From Oceanobacillus piezotolerans (GTDB lineage: Bacteria; Bacillota; Bacilli; Bacillales; Amphibacillaceae): a stretch of DNA of 64,000 nucleotides. The position numbers and the translations under genes are program-made. The first letter of the stretch is position 1, and the number at the start of each line of letters is the position of its first letter. The notes under the pieces were generated by a model, which saw nothing but the letters and a program-made list of their open reading frames with translations, was not told the DNA's origin and did no database searches. Positions 44,726 to 53,037 of the stretch are shown here, piece after piece. The stretch spans positions 310,001-374,000 of the forward strand of contig NZ_RCHR01000003.1 of the NCBI RefSeq assembly GCF_003665065.1, given 5' to 3'.

Positions 44726-46144
44726 ATGGTAAAGAGAGCATTCGCTATTATCCTAGTATTATTGTTTCTTGTAGCTTGTTCTGAAAGAGGAAATGGTAGT
44801 GAAAATCAGCAAATGGAAAATAACAATCCTGATGGGGAATCAGAGGAAGCTGCTAGTGAAGAAAGAAAAGAATTTATTGAAAAAGCAAGTGAATTAATAG
44901 AATATACTGCTATTCAATCTAGAGAAGATATGAAAGCACAAAAAGGCGGATCCCTTGTAAAGGAAATGTCCGTGGAAGAAGAATTAAATCGTACGTATCC
45001 AATATCGGAAGAAGTATTAAAAGAAGAGTTATATTCATATGCGGACATGACAGAAAATCCTAATGAATTATATAATGGAATCGTTTATTTATTAGGATCT
45101 CCTCATTATAATGATTTAATTCAAAAAGCAGAAGCATTTGAACCCAGCTTTCAAGAGCCATATCTTCCTGAACCAAGTTCATCCATTCAAGAGGATAGAG
45201 AAGTTGAAATAGCTCAGAATGGAAAAGCATTTATTCTTCTTGATGCTAGTTCTAGCATGCTCCAACCTGTTGACGATCAAATTAAAATGGATGTCGCTAA
45301 AAATGCTGTAAAACAGTTCGCTGATATCATAGGTGAAAAAAATGAAATTGCATTGATTGTCTATGGGCATATAGGGTCTGAATCAGAAACGGATAAAAGC
45401 TTATCATGCGAAGGCGTTGAAGAAGTATACCCAATGGAATCGTATGAACCTACTGAATTTGAAGAAGCATTAAATTCATTTGAAAGCAAAGGTTATACCC
45501 CGCTAGCTGGTGCTATTCATAAAGCAAATGAAATCAGTAAGGATTTCACAGATCCAGTGACCGTCTTTGTTGTCAGTGATGGTGTCGAAACTTGTGATGG
45601 TGATCCTGTAAAGGAAGCAGAATCCTTTGTTCGTGATACGGAAAATAGAAATGTGAATATTATAGGGTTTAATGTAGATGAAGATGCAGAAAGTCAACTA
45701 AGTCAAGTAGCAGAAGCAGGATCAGGGAATTATTATTCTGCAAATAATCCCGAAGAGTTAAACACGACCATTGCCAATAAATGGCTTCCATCTGATACTG
45801 AATTAGCTTGGGCACACACGAAAGCACCAGGTCCATGGGAAATACTTGATGAATACGACAGGTTTGATACTGACCTTAATCAAATAAGGTCTGTCATACA
45901 AATTGAGAAAGACCGTTATGATAAAGCTGTTCGAATGTTAAGTGAAGAAGATAAAATTGATAGAGAGGCTGCAAGTGAATTAACGGATATCATATTAGAA
46001 GAGTACCGTGCTAAGCTTGACCTGATGAGTGGATTTCGCTCTGAAAAGTTAGATGAGATAGATTCAGCTGCAGAAGAGATACGTGAGGATGTTGATTCCT
46101 GGATAGAAGAAATGCGAAAAATAAAACAAGAAATAGGCAAGTAA
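44726..46144 (+). CDS. VWA-domain lipoprotein
   Basis: This 472-aa surface lipoprotein has a lipobox LVAC with Cys18, an acidic spacer, and a von Willebrand factor A domain (about residues 165-360). The MIDAS residues are DASSS, the YTPLAG threonine and SDGVETC. The C-terminal 100 residues are charged helices. VWA domains bind protein partners through a metal ion. The ligand is unknown. ATG 44726 follows AGGGGGGGAG; a longer TTG frame lacks such a site. A hairpin terminator follows. Confidence 0.85.
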   Translation: MVKRAFAIILVLLFLVACSERGNGSENQQMENNNPDGESEEAASEERKEFIEKASELIEYTAIQSREDMKAQKGGSLVKEMSVEEELNRTYPISEEVLKEELYSYADMTENPNELYNGIVYLLGSPHYNDLIQKAEAFEPSFQEPYLPEPSSSIQEDREVEIAQNGKAFILLDASSSMLQPVDDQIKMDVAKNAVKQFADIIGEKNEIALIVYGHIGSESETDKSLSCEGVEEVYPMESYEPTEFEEALNSFESKGYTPLAGAIHKANEISKDFTDPVTVFVVSDGVETCDGDPVKEAESFVRDTENRNVNIIGFNVDEDAESQLSQVAEAGSGNYYSANNPEELNTTIANKWLPSDTELAWAHTKAPGPWEILDEYDRFDTDLNQIRSVIQIEKDRYDKAVRMLSEEDKIDREAASELTDIILEEYRAKLDLMSGFRSEKLDEIDSAAEEIREDVDSWIEEMRKIKQEIGK

Positions 46145-46151
46145 TTTATGG

Positions 46152-46190
46152 TAGCTATAGAAAGGAGCTTCTTCTTTTTATAGCTATTTT
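46152..46190 (+). terminator. Terminator after VWA lipoprotein gene
   Basis: TAGCTATAGAAAG pairs with CTTTTTATAGCTA, then TTTTTCT. It abuts a family B repeat. Confidence 0.75.
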
Positions 46191-46193
46191 TCT

Positions 46194-46340
46194 ATCGCAG
46201 GTTAACTGGTCTAAGCCCCTTAACGAAAGGAATTAGAGAACTTTCAAACGCAAGACATTCGGACCTACAGGATGTAGGTCACAAAGACGTTGCGACAAGA
46301 GGTTTTCAGTGGAGAAGAAAAGCCAACAGGTAGTGAGTAT
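46194..46340. repeat. Structured intergenic repeat, family B copy 3
   Basis: TATCGCAGGTTAACTGG...TAAGCCCCTTAACGA opens the element. CAGTGGAGAAGAAAAGCC near the end matches copy 2. The middle and the terminal hairpin are shortened, so the copies share modules and not full length. Confidence 0.55.
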
Positions 46341-46541
46341 GTTTGTTTAATAGAAATCTGAGTTTTTTTGTAGAAAAAGCAAATATTTTTCACTATCCAA
46401 GAGGTGAATGATAGCCTATTTAAGAAAAATTTGATATGATATGTTATGTAATTAACATGATTCATTTTATGAAAGTACAAGTTGCCTTTGCACTTGTTCG
46501 TCAAAAATAATTCTTACATACTTAAGAAAGGTGGAGTTTAA
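46341..46541. other. Upstream region of the NADH dehydrogenase gene
   Basis: The 201 bases after the repeat are AT-rich. I see no gene and no clear Rex palindrome here, in contrast to the qox upstream region. Confidence 0.35.
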
Positions 46542-47750
46542 ATGAGTAAACCAAAAATCGTTGTACTCGGTGCAGGATATGCTGGCTTAGTTACAACAAG
46601 ACATTTAACAAAGAAATTATCAGCTGAAGAAGCAGAAATCGTACTTATCAATAAGCACAATTACCACTATGAAAGTACATGGCTGCATGAAGTAGCTGCA
46701 GGTACAAAAACACCCAACCAAGCTCGTTTTATGATTAGTGATGTTGTTAATCCAAACCGTGTACGCTTAATCTATGATACAGTTGTGAAAGTGAACAAAG
46801 ATGAAAAACGTGTTGTATTGGAAAATAGTGAAGTTACTTACGACTATTTAGTTGTTGCTTTAGGATTTGTAACCAATACATTTGGTATTAAAGGAATGGA
46901 AGAAAACGCATTCTTTATTCAAGATATTGATTCAGCACGATTAATCGCAGAACATATTGAATATCAGTTTGCTAAGTATAGTGCAGGAGAAATCACTGAT
47001 GATGAACTATTAAACATTGTAGTCGGTGGTGGCGGATTCACTGGTATCGAATTTGTTGGTGAATTAGCTGAAATAGTACCGAAGCTTTGCAAGAAATATG
47101 ATATTCCAAGAAATAAAGTACGTATTATCAACGTAGAAGCAGCTCCAACTGTATTGCCTATGTTTGATAAAGACTTAGTGTCTTATGCATTGCAATACTT
47201 AGAATCACGTGGTGTAGAATTTAGAATGAGTGCTGCAATTTCGGAATGTACTAAAGAAGGATTTATTGTAGGAGAAGATAAAGAGCTGATTAAAGGTGGT
47301 ACCGTTGTTTGGACTGGCGGTGTTACAGGTAACCCAGTACTTGGTCAATCTGGATTTGAACTTGTAAAAGGTAAAGTAAATGTAGATGCTGACCTACGTA
47401 TGCCTGGTGAAGAAAATATCTTCGTACTTGGAGATTGCTCATGGGTAATGAATAAAGAAACAGGCCGTCCATATGCTCCAACAGGACAATTAGCAACTCA
47501 AGAAGGGGTTGTAGCTGCGGAAAACATTAAAGCGCTAATCCACAACGAACCACTTAAAGATTTTGTGTTTGATGATAAAGGAACAGTTGCATCACTAGGT
47601 GTAGCTAATGGGATTGGAAATATCTTAAGTGGTACTAAGTTACAAGGTAAAGCGGCTGCTGCAATGAAAAAAGTAGTAGATGATCGTACTTTATTCTTAA
47701 TCGGTGGTCCGAAACTAGTACTTAAAAAAGGTAAATTCAGACCTTTTTAA
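46542..47750 (+). CDS. Type II NADH dehydrogenase (NDH-2), YumB-like
   Basis: This 402-aa FAD enzyme oxidises NADH and reduces menaquinone at the membrane without pumping protons. The FAD motif GAGYAGL is at residues 10-16, and the second nucleotide motif is VVGGGGFTGIEFVGEL. The FAD-binding GDCSW and the quinone-site region GRPYAPTGQLATQEG follow. Length and sequence fit B. subtilis YumB better than YjlD. AAAGGTGGAG precedes the ATG. It would feed electrons to the qox oxidase. A tiny membrane peptide gene follows and may be co-transcribed. Confidence 0.92.
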   Translation: MSKPKIVVLGAGYAGLVTTRHLTKKLSAEEAEIVLINKHNYHYESTWLHEVAAGTKTPNQARFMISDVVNPNRVRLIYDTVVKVNKDEKRVVLENSEVTYDYLVVALGFVTNTFGIKGMEENAFFIQDIDSARLIAEHIEYQFAKYSAGEITDDELLNIVVGGGGFTGIEFVGELAEIVPKLCKKYDIPRNKVRIINVEAAPTVLPMFDKDLVSYALQYLESRGVEFRMSAAISECTKEGFIVGEDKELIKGGTVVWTGGVTGNPVLGQSGFELVKGKVNVDADLRMPGEENIFVLGDCSWVMNKETGRPYAPTGQLATQEGVVAAENIKALIHNEPLKDFVFDDKGTVASLGVANGIGNILSGTKLQGKAAAAMKKVVDDRTLFLIGGPKLVLKKGKFRPF

Positions 47751-47808
47751 TCGTTTAAGGTAAGAGAAAGTAGTTTGTGATCTTTTACAAATTGAGGAGG
47801 TTATTTTT

Positions 47809-47907
47809 GTGAAAAATTTCTTATACGGTTTGTTACTCGTATTAGCTGGCTTAGTAGGTTACCGAATTGCTAGTGAATACCTAGAAGATACAAGAGACTT
47901 CCACTAA
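47809..47907 (+). CDS. Small membrane protein, 32 aa
   Basis: GTG start at 47809 after GAGGAGG. The product is one transmembrane helix (NFLYGLLLVLAGLVGYRIA) and a short acidic tail ending DTRDFH. It lies 58 bases after NDH-2 and before a terminator, so it is probably on the same mRNA and may associate with that enzyme. The family is not recognised. Confidence 0.65.
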   Translation: MKNFLYGLLLVLAGLVGYRIASEYLEDTRDFH

Positions 47908-47920
47908 ACCGAAAGTGTAA

Positions 47921-47957
47921 AAAAGCCATCCAGCGAAGAATGCTGGATGGCTTTTTT
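47921..47957 (+). terminator. Terminator after NDH-2 unit
   Basis: AAAAGCCATCCAGC pairs with GCTGGATGGCTTTT, followed by T residues. Confidence 0.93.
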
Positions 47958-48010
47958 ACATTATTTTTTATACTTTTTCTCATACTATAAGTGGAGGTGA
48001 GGATAACTAT

Positions 48011-48877
48011 ATGTGGAAAATAATGATGACAATGCTCATTTTTTCTCAACCATTACATTCTAATGCACTTGAAGTAGAAGAAGATTTACATATACAGTTA
48101 CAACGAGGAGAGATAAGTCAGTATGGAATGAATTATTTAGATTCTCTTTTTATTGATCAAAAAAAGCTGGAATATTTAATGAATGATTTGAATAAAAAGA
48201 TTTACAAACAACCTGTTAATGCCAAGTATGCAGATAATGGGGCGATCATTCCGGAAAAACCAGGAATTACGTTAGACAGATCTGAATTTGAGTCATTGTT
48301 TAAACAATTATATTATAGTAATAAGGATAATGATATAAAGATTCCTGTAGCGCCTGTTCATGCAAAGGTAGACAGTGGTTTATTACAGGAAATAAGTGTT
48401 CGGGAATTAGGAAGTTATGCGACGTTTTATCGCGAAACAAACAAGGAACGGTCTTATAATATAGCTTTGGCTGCAGAGGCGATAAATAATACGGTGGTAT
48501 TTCCAGGTGGAACATTCTCTTTTAATGATACGGTTGGACAAAGAACTCCGGAAAGGGGCTATAAAAAGGCGCCCGTAATCGTTAGAGGAGAGCTTTCAGA
48601 GGATATCGGAGGCGGTATTTGCCAAGTATCTTCTACATTATTTAATGCAGTCGATCTTAAGGGAATTCAGATTATAGAACGTTATGCACATAGCCGAAGA
48701 GTTCCGTATGTGCCATCTGGCAGGGATGCAACAGTAAGTTGGTGGGGACCAGATTTTGTTTTTAAAAACTTATATAATGAGCCTATATTGATCCGGGCAA
48801 AAGCTGTTAATGGGAGGATGATTGTTGCAATCTATACATCTGAAACGGCTGAATACTTTACCGGGAAATCCAAATAG
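48011..48877 (+). CDS. VanW-family protein
   Basis: This 288-aa protein has a signal-like N-terminus (about residues 1-19) and a C-terminal VanW domain (about 145-285). The core reads FPGGTFSFNDTVGQRTPERGYKKAPVI and GGGICQVSSTLFNAV. VanW proteins are extracytoplasmic and found near vancomycin-resistance and wall genes, but their activity is unknown. GGAGGTGAGG precedes the start region. Expression appears monocistronic. Confidence 0.85.
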   Translation: MWKIMMTMLIFSQPLHSNALEVEEDLHIQLQRGEISQYGMNYLDSLFIDQKKLEYLMNDLNKKIYKQPVNAKYADNGAIIPEKPGITLDRSEFESLFKQLYYSNKDNDIKIPVAPVHAKVDSGLLQEISVRELGSYATFYRETNKERSYNIALAAEAINNTVVFPGGTFSFNDTVGQRTPERGYKKAPVIVRGELSEDIGGGICQVSSTLFNAVDLKGIQIIERYAHSRRVPYVPSGRDATVSWWGPDFVFKNLYNEPILIRAKAVNGRMIVAIYTSETAEYFTGKSK

Positions 48878-48889
48878 AGACAAAAAAGA

Positions 48890-48926
48890 GGCCGAGACAA
48901 GCTTAATATCTCGGCCACTATTTTTA
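48890..48926. terminator. Bidirectional terminator
   Basis: GGCCGAGA pairs with TCTCGGCC. T-runs lie on both sides, between the convergent VanW and YceI genes. Confidence 0.85.
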
Positions 48927-48931
48927 TTTCA

Positions 48932-49468
48932 TTAACCTTGTTTGTGAACTTCTAATTCGACTTGAATTTTTACATCTTCTGCTACAAGTACACCACCAGT
49001 TTCTACTGCAGCATTCCAAGTTAAACCAAAATCTTTACGGTTGATCACTGTTTCTCCGCTAAAACCAGCAACTGTGTCACCACTCATAGGGTCTTTGCTG
49101 ATTCCTTCGAATGTTACATCAACAGTTACAGGTTTAGTTGTATCTTTGATAGATAAATCACCTATTACATCATAATTCTTATCTGATTTTTTCTTAATAT
49201 CTGTAGCTACGAATGTCATTTTTGGATGATTTTCTGCATCAAAAAAGTCAGCGGAACGCAAATGTTCATCACGGGCATCATTACGTGTATTTACACTAGC
49301 AGTATCAATTGTTACTTCAATTTTAGAATTAGATAAATCTTCTACATCCGCTTCAATCACTGCCTCAAACTGATCAAAAGTGCCTTTTGCTTTAGAAATC
49401 ATCATGTGTTTTACTACAAATCCAATTTCACTGTGAGCTGTGTCTACTGTCCAAGTTGATTTTGCCAT
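48932..49468 (-). CDS. YceI-family lipid-binding-like protein
   Basis: This 178-aa lipocalin-like beta-barrel protein starts MAKSTWTVDTAHSEIGFVVKHMM and contains RNDARDEHLRSADFFDAENHPKMTF and ETVINRKDFGLTWN, the YceI family signature. Relatives bind polyisoprenoid chains. There is no signal peptide here, so the protein is probably cytoplasmic. ATG 49468 follows GGAGGG at seven bases. Confidence 0.92.
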   Translation of the reverse strand: MAKSTWTVDTAHSEIGFVVKHMMISKAKGTFDQFEAVIEADVEDLSNSKIEVTIDTASVNTRNDARDEHLRSADFFDAENHPKMTFVATDIKKKSDKNYDVIGDLSIKDTTKPVTVDVTFEGISKDPMSGDTVAGFSGETVINRKDFGLTWNAAVETGGVLVAEDVKIQVELEVHKQG

Positions 49469-49674
49469 TTTAAATCCCTCCAAAATATATTAGATTCGTT
49501 AGTTACTTTCTGCAACCTAGTATAGTTTTATGAAAACTAAAAGTCAAGTAAATTTAATTAAAAAATTTTTAATTAAAAGTAAATTTTTGATTACAAACAA
49601 ATTTATATTTAGGAGAATAACGTTATTAGATTTGTAGATTAAAAATATATTAGTTATATAAGGAGGTGTGGTTA

Positions 49675-49920
49675 ATGGATAGAGGAACAATTATTCGTAC
49701 AATCGTGCTTATGATCGCCTTGATTAATCAATTTCTTGTGATATTTGGAAAATCACCATTACCGATAGATAGTGCATTAGTAGAGCAACTTGTGTCAACT
49801 TTATTTACCTTAATTATGTCCCTCCATGCTTGGTTTAAGAATAATTACTTGACAAGTAAAGGGCGGAAACAAAGAGAAATATTGGAAAAGCATGGATTAA
49901 CTGGAAGGAAGAGGAAGTGA
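49675..49920 (+). CDS. SPP1-type holin-like protein
   Basis: This 81-aa protein has two transmembrane segments (about residues 5-22 and 35-52) and a basic tail (KGRKQREILEKHGLTGRKRK). The pattern DRGTIIRTIVLMIALINQFLV and ALVEQLVSTLFTLIMSLHAWFKNNYLT is that of SPP1-like phage holins. No endolysin or phage gene is adjacent. AAGGAGGTG precedes the ATG. It may be domesticated or a small membrane protein with another role. Confidence 0.75.
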   Translation: MDRGTIIRTIVLMIALINQFLVIFGKSPLPIDSALVEQLVSTLFTLIMSLHAWFKNNYLTSKGRKQREILEKHGLTGRKRK

Positions 49921-50001
49921 TGTTATCGTGACGTAAGCTTTATTATTGTAACTTTTGATGCATTCAAGTACAATGATGGTAACAAAAAAAGCAAATATAT
50001 T

Positions 50002-50262
50002 AAAGCCAACAGGGGGAGCCAATAGGCTGAGAGTGAACCCGCTAATTTATATAAGTTTTAGAGGTATAGAAATGACTTGCAGCTATGCTGTAATCTTCTT
50101 ATCCTTTTATAAATTAGTATGTTCAGACCCTTTGAACCTGTTAGTTAATACTAGTGTAGGGATCGGTGGTTTTTTTGATGGAAGAAGAGCAATGTGAGTG
50201 GAGTTGGTCTGTGTTCATACAGACCCCATCAGGAAAAACGTCCCCTCGGCATTGCTTTTTTT
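50002..50262 (+). promoter_or_regulatory. TPP riboswitch (THI-box) with terminator
   Basis: The aptamer (50002-50174) shows AGGGGGAGCC, GGCTGAGAG, GACCCTTTGAACCTG and TAATACTAGTGTAGGGA, the THI-box signature. A long terminator stem (AGCAATG at 50188-50194 with CATTGCT at 50250-50256, inner hairpin GGTCTGTG..CAGACC, then T-run) follows. Thiamine pyrophosphate should turn off thiT downstream. Confidence 0.95.
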
Positions 50263-50300
50263 GTTGTTTAAATAAGTAATAAATAGGGGAGAGTATTTCG

Positions 50301-50873
50301 ATGAACTCAAAACGCACATTGTTTTTAATTGAGGTCGCTATCATGTCGGCATTAGCATTATTGCTTGATATTATTCCATTTTTAAAATTTGCTATCTGGC
50401 CTCAAGGAGGCTCTGTTTCATTTGCAATGATTCCGATTTTTATAGTCGCATTTAGATGGGGACTTAAAGGAGGCTTGCTTGCGGGCTTTCTATTAGGAGC
50501 TTTACAATTAGTATTTGGCCCTACTATTTTTACCCCTTTGCAAGCATTTCTTGACTACATCGTCGCTTTTACTGGTTTAGGGTTAGCAGGCCTATTTAGT
50601 AAACCCGTTAAAAAAGCCTTAAATAACGGAAAAGCTGTACAGGGATTTGTATATTTAACACTAGGAGTGTTAATCGGGGCAGGAATACGCTTCTTAGCAC
50701 ATTTTACTGGAGGGATAGTATTCTTTGGAGAATACGCGCCTGCTGGACAACCTGTATGGTTATACTCCTTATTATACAACGGATCATATATGGTTCCAGG
50801 GTTTATAATTAGTGCTATCTTAGTATATTTCTTGTTTTATAAACAACCAAAGACTCTACTTAATGCAGCGTAA
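50301..50873 (+). CDS. thiT: Thiamine transporter ThiT (YuaJ)
   Basis: This 190-aa six-helix membrane protein is the substrate-binding S component of an ECF-type thiamine importer. The match to YuaJ/ThiT includes IAFRWGLKGG-like loops, FGPTIFTPLQAFLDY, FLAHFTGGIVFFGEYAP and LYNGSYMVPGF. GGGGAGAG precedes the ATG. The TPP riboswitch directly upstream confirms the role. The shared ECF energising module would be encoded elsewhere. Confidence 0.95.
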   Translation: MNSKRTLFLIEVAIMSALALLLDIIPFLKFAIWPQGGSVSFAMIPIFIVAFRWGLKGGLLAGFLLGALQLVFGPTIFTPLQAFLDYIVAFTGLGLAGLFSKPVKKALNNGKAVQGFVYLTLGVLIGAGIRFLAHFTGGIVFFGEYAPAGQPVWLYSLLYNGSYMVPGFIISAILVYFLFYKQPKTLLNAA

Positions 50874-50897
50874 AAATTGCAGGCTCTACTCACATCG

Positions 50898-50931
50898 AGG
50901 TAATCTCTTCATATAGAGGTTACCTTTTTTC
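50898..50931 (+). terminator. Terminator after thiT
   Basis: AGGTAATCTCT pairs with AGAGGTTACCT, followed by TTTTTT. Confidence 0.85.
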
Positions 50932-50971
50932 ATATCTTATCAGAAGGAGGAATATGCAATATAGGTAGGAG

Positions 50972-51104
50972 ATGGATGGGTTGAAGGAATTAATTGGTTC
51001 TTGTTATGAATGCAAAAGATTGTGAGAACGGTTTTTTTGAAGGTATTCAACAAGATGGGAGATTATATTGTTCCATATGTGGTGAGAAGGTAAAAAGCGA
51101 TTAA
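50972..51104 (+). pseudogene. Possible frameshifted small zinc-ribbon gene
   Basis: One frame (ATG 50972, after GTAGGAG) encodes a short peptide with CYEC and stops at 51023. Another frame (51006-51104) continues with ENGFFEGIQQDGRLYCSICG and EKVKSD. Joined by a single-base shift near 51010-51022, they would give a roughly 43-aa protein with CxxC...CxxC, the layout of a small zinc ribbon. It may be a genuine pseudogene, a sequencing error or a coincidence. Confidence 0.35.
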
Positions 51105-51175
51105 GTGAAGAAGTAGCGGAATTTCCCTACCTTGCATAGGCTATATAGCTACTAACGATGAAAGAAGGGGAATAG

Positions 51176-52591
51176 ATGGAATTGGGTCTAGCACACTTCC
51201 TTTATGGCTTCTTTACTTTACTCATTCTTGTAACAATGATCTTTCGTAAAGGAGTCGTTTTACCGACAATTCTGGGAACCTTTGTTATTGCATGGGTGTA
51301 TACTGGCAACCTTATCGATGGGTTTATTGCTATATTCAATGCAAACTTGGTTGCTGCTCAAGAACTATTCAGTATTTTCCTAATTATTATGTTTATGCTT
51401 GCATTGCTAAACTCTTTACGTGAATTAGGTGCTGATAAACGTATGATACAACCCATTCAAAAAATAATGATTAATGGTCATGTTTCTTTTTTTGTGCTGT
51501 TTATTATTACCTATGTTATTTCACTATTTTTCTGGCCAACACCGGCTGTACCATTAATTTGTGCATTATTGGTACCAGCTGCAATTCGAGCAGGCTTGCC
51601 GGCGATGACAGCAGCTGTTGCTATTGCTATTGCAGGTCAAGGTATGGCATTGTCTTCGGATTATGTTGTACAGGTTGCTCCTAGTTTATCAAGTGCAGCC
51701 GCAGGGGTTAGCGTTTCAGCTATCGCGGATAAAGCACTCGCTCTCTCACTTATTGCCGGTGGAGTTGCTATTCTTCTAGTATACTTTACACATCGCAAAT
51801 CGATACGAACACCAAATCATCCTTTAAATGAGAAGGAACTAACCACCTTCGAGCAAGAGAAAAGGAATACAAATCAGCCTCAAACAAAAAACCTCTCAAA
51901 ATGGAGTAAGATTTTTGCAATCGTTGTTCCGCTTTCGCTTTTAATAGTAGTTATCGTGATGATGTATAGCAAATTGTATGGAGGGAATAGTGGCTTAGTT
52001 GGAGGAGATGGTGCAGCATTTATTGGGGGTGTTGCAGCTATTTTACTAATGTTATCAACGATTGCTTTTGGTAAACACCACGCTTTAAATTATATAAGTA
52101 ACCATATAACGGATGGATTTGTCTTTGCGTTTAAAGCAATGGGACCAGTGATTCCTATAGCAGGGTTTTTCTTTTTGGGAAGCCCAGATTTCTCAGGGGA
52201 AATATTAGGGGTTGAGAAAGGTCCAGCGTTGCTATTTGGCATAGTAGAATTGATACAAGGGTACTTGCCAGAAAGTGCAGTTCTTTCAGGCTTTGGTATT
52301 TTACTAATAGGAATTATAACGGGTTTGGATGGATCTGGTTTTTCTGGTTTACCTTTAACAGGAGCCTTAGCAGCCACTTTAGAGACTGCTTCTATGGATG
52401 CTTCTACATTGGCAGCAATTGGCCAGCTTGGAGCGGTTTGGACGGGAGGAGGTACTATAGTTGCTTGGTCTTCCCTCATTGCTATTGCAGGATTTTGTGG
52501 CGTGCCAGTCATGGATCTAGTAAGGAAAAATTTCATTCCAGTTATTCTTGGCTTAATAGTCGCAACTGTAGTAGCTATTATTATTTATTAA
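51176..52591 (+). CDS. Multi-pass permease, ion-transporter-like
   Basis: This 471-aa integral membrane protein has about 12 transmembrane helices and a hydrophilic loop near residues 205-240. The repeated small-residue helices (AAVAIAIAGQGMALSSDYVVQVAPSLSSA, GLDGSGFSGLPLTGALAAT) resemble transporters of the IT superfamily for organic anions. I cannot name a substrate. GAAAGAAGGGG precedes the ATG. It is monocistronic and followed by a degenerate family A repeat. Confidence 0.65.
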   Translation: MELGLAHFLYGFFTLLILVTMIFRKGVVLPTILGTFVIAWVYTGNLIDGFIAIFNANLVAAQELFSIFLIIMFMLALLNSLRELGADKRMIQPIQKIMINGHVSFFVLFIITYVISLFFWPTPAVPLICALLVPAAIRAGLPAMTAAVAIAIAGQGMALSSDYVVQVAPSLSSAAAGVSVSAIADKALALSLIAGGVAILLVYFTHRKSIRTPNHPLNEKELTTFEQEKRNTNQPQTKNLSKWSKIFAIVVPLSLLIVVIVMMYSKLYGGNSGLVGGDGAAFIGGVAAILLMLSTIAFGKHHALNYISNHITDGFVFAFKAMGPVIPIAGFFFLGSPDFSGEILGVEKGPALLFGIVELIQGYLPESAVLSGFGILLIGIITGLDGSGFSGLPLTGALAATLETASMDASTLAAIGQLGAVWTGGGTIVAWSSLIAIAGFCGVPVMDLVRKNFIPVILGLIVATVVAIIIY

Positions 52592-52599
52592 ATCATATG

Positions 52600-52856
52600 T
52601 CAGAGCTGGGACAAAAGGGATTTATCAAAATAATAGTCTGAACTTTGGTTAGCGGAGGAATACCGCTCCGGGAACAGTAATAGAAGTCGCAGCGTATCTT
52701 GTAGGCTCTCACCTAGACCCATTCTCCCGTAGGACAAGGAAAGCTTCGGTAGCACATCGTACGAAACAAAAGTGTTTTTATTTTTCGAGGACTACGTAAT
52801 ATTTCCTTTGCTAATTTGGTATATTGTTCGGCAACTGATTATGTCTCAGTCTCATA
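52600..52856. repeat. Intergenic palindromic repeat, family A copy 3 (degenerate)
   Basis: CAGAGCTGGGACAAAAGGGA at the left and AACAAAAGTGTTTTTA followed later by TGTCTCAGTCTCAT at the right recall the outer arms of copy 1. TTAGCGGAGGAATACCGCTCCGG corresponds to the inner part. Similarity is partial. Confidence 0.45.
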
Positions 52857-53037
52857 CTATTATATAATATGCAGATTAATATTTTGATAATTAGTATATT
52901 TACAATTATAATGAGTGGTATAAATAAAATGAAATTCTTAATTCTTAATGAAAAAGTAATTTGAGTAACTGCATTTCCAAATAAGGTTAGGAGTCCCAGA
53001 CAACCTAAATGCAATTGAAGTGAAAGGATGATAAAGG
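52857..53037. other. Upstream region of the MDR gene
   Basis: Together with the preceding repeat this makes about 445 bases without a gene. The right part is AT-rich with no clear element apart from AAAGGATGATAAAGG before the next start. Confidence 0.35.

Noticed and set aside
49955-50197. Open frame of 80 codons before thiT
   Set aside because: It coincides with the TPP riboswitch, whose conserved motifs explain the sequence.
52090-52536. Minus-strand open frame of 148 codons inside the permease gene
   Set aside because: It is opposite a long hydrophobic coding region and shows no ribosome binding site.
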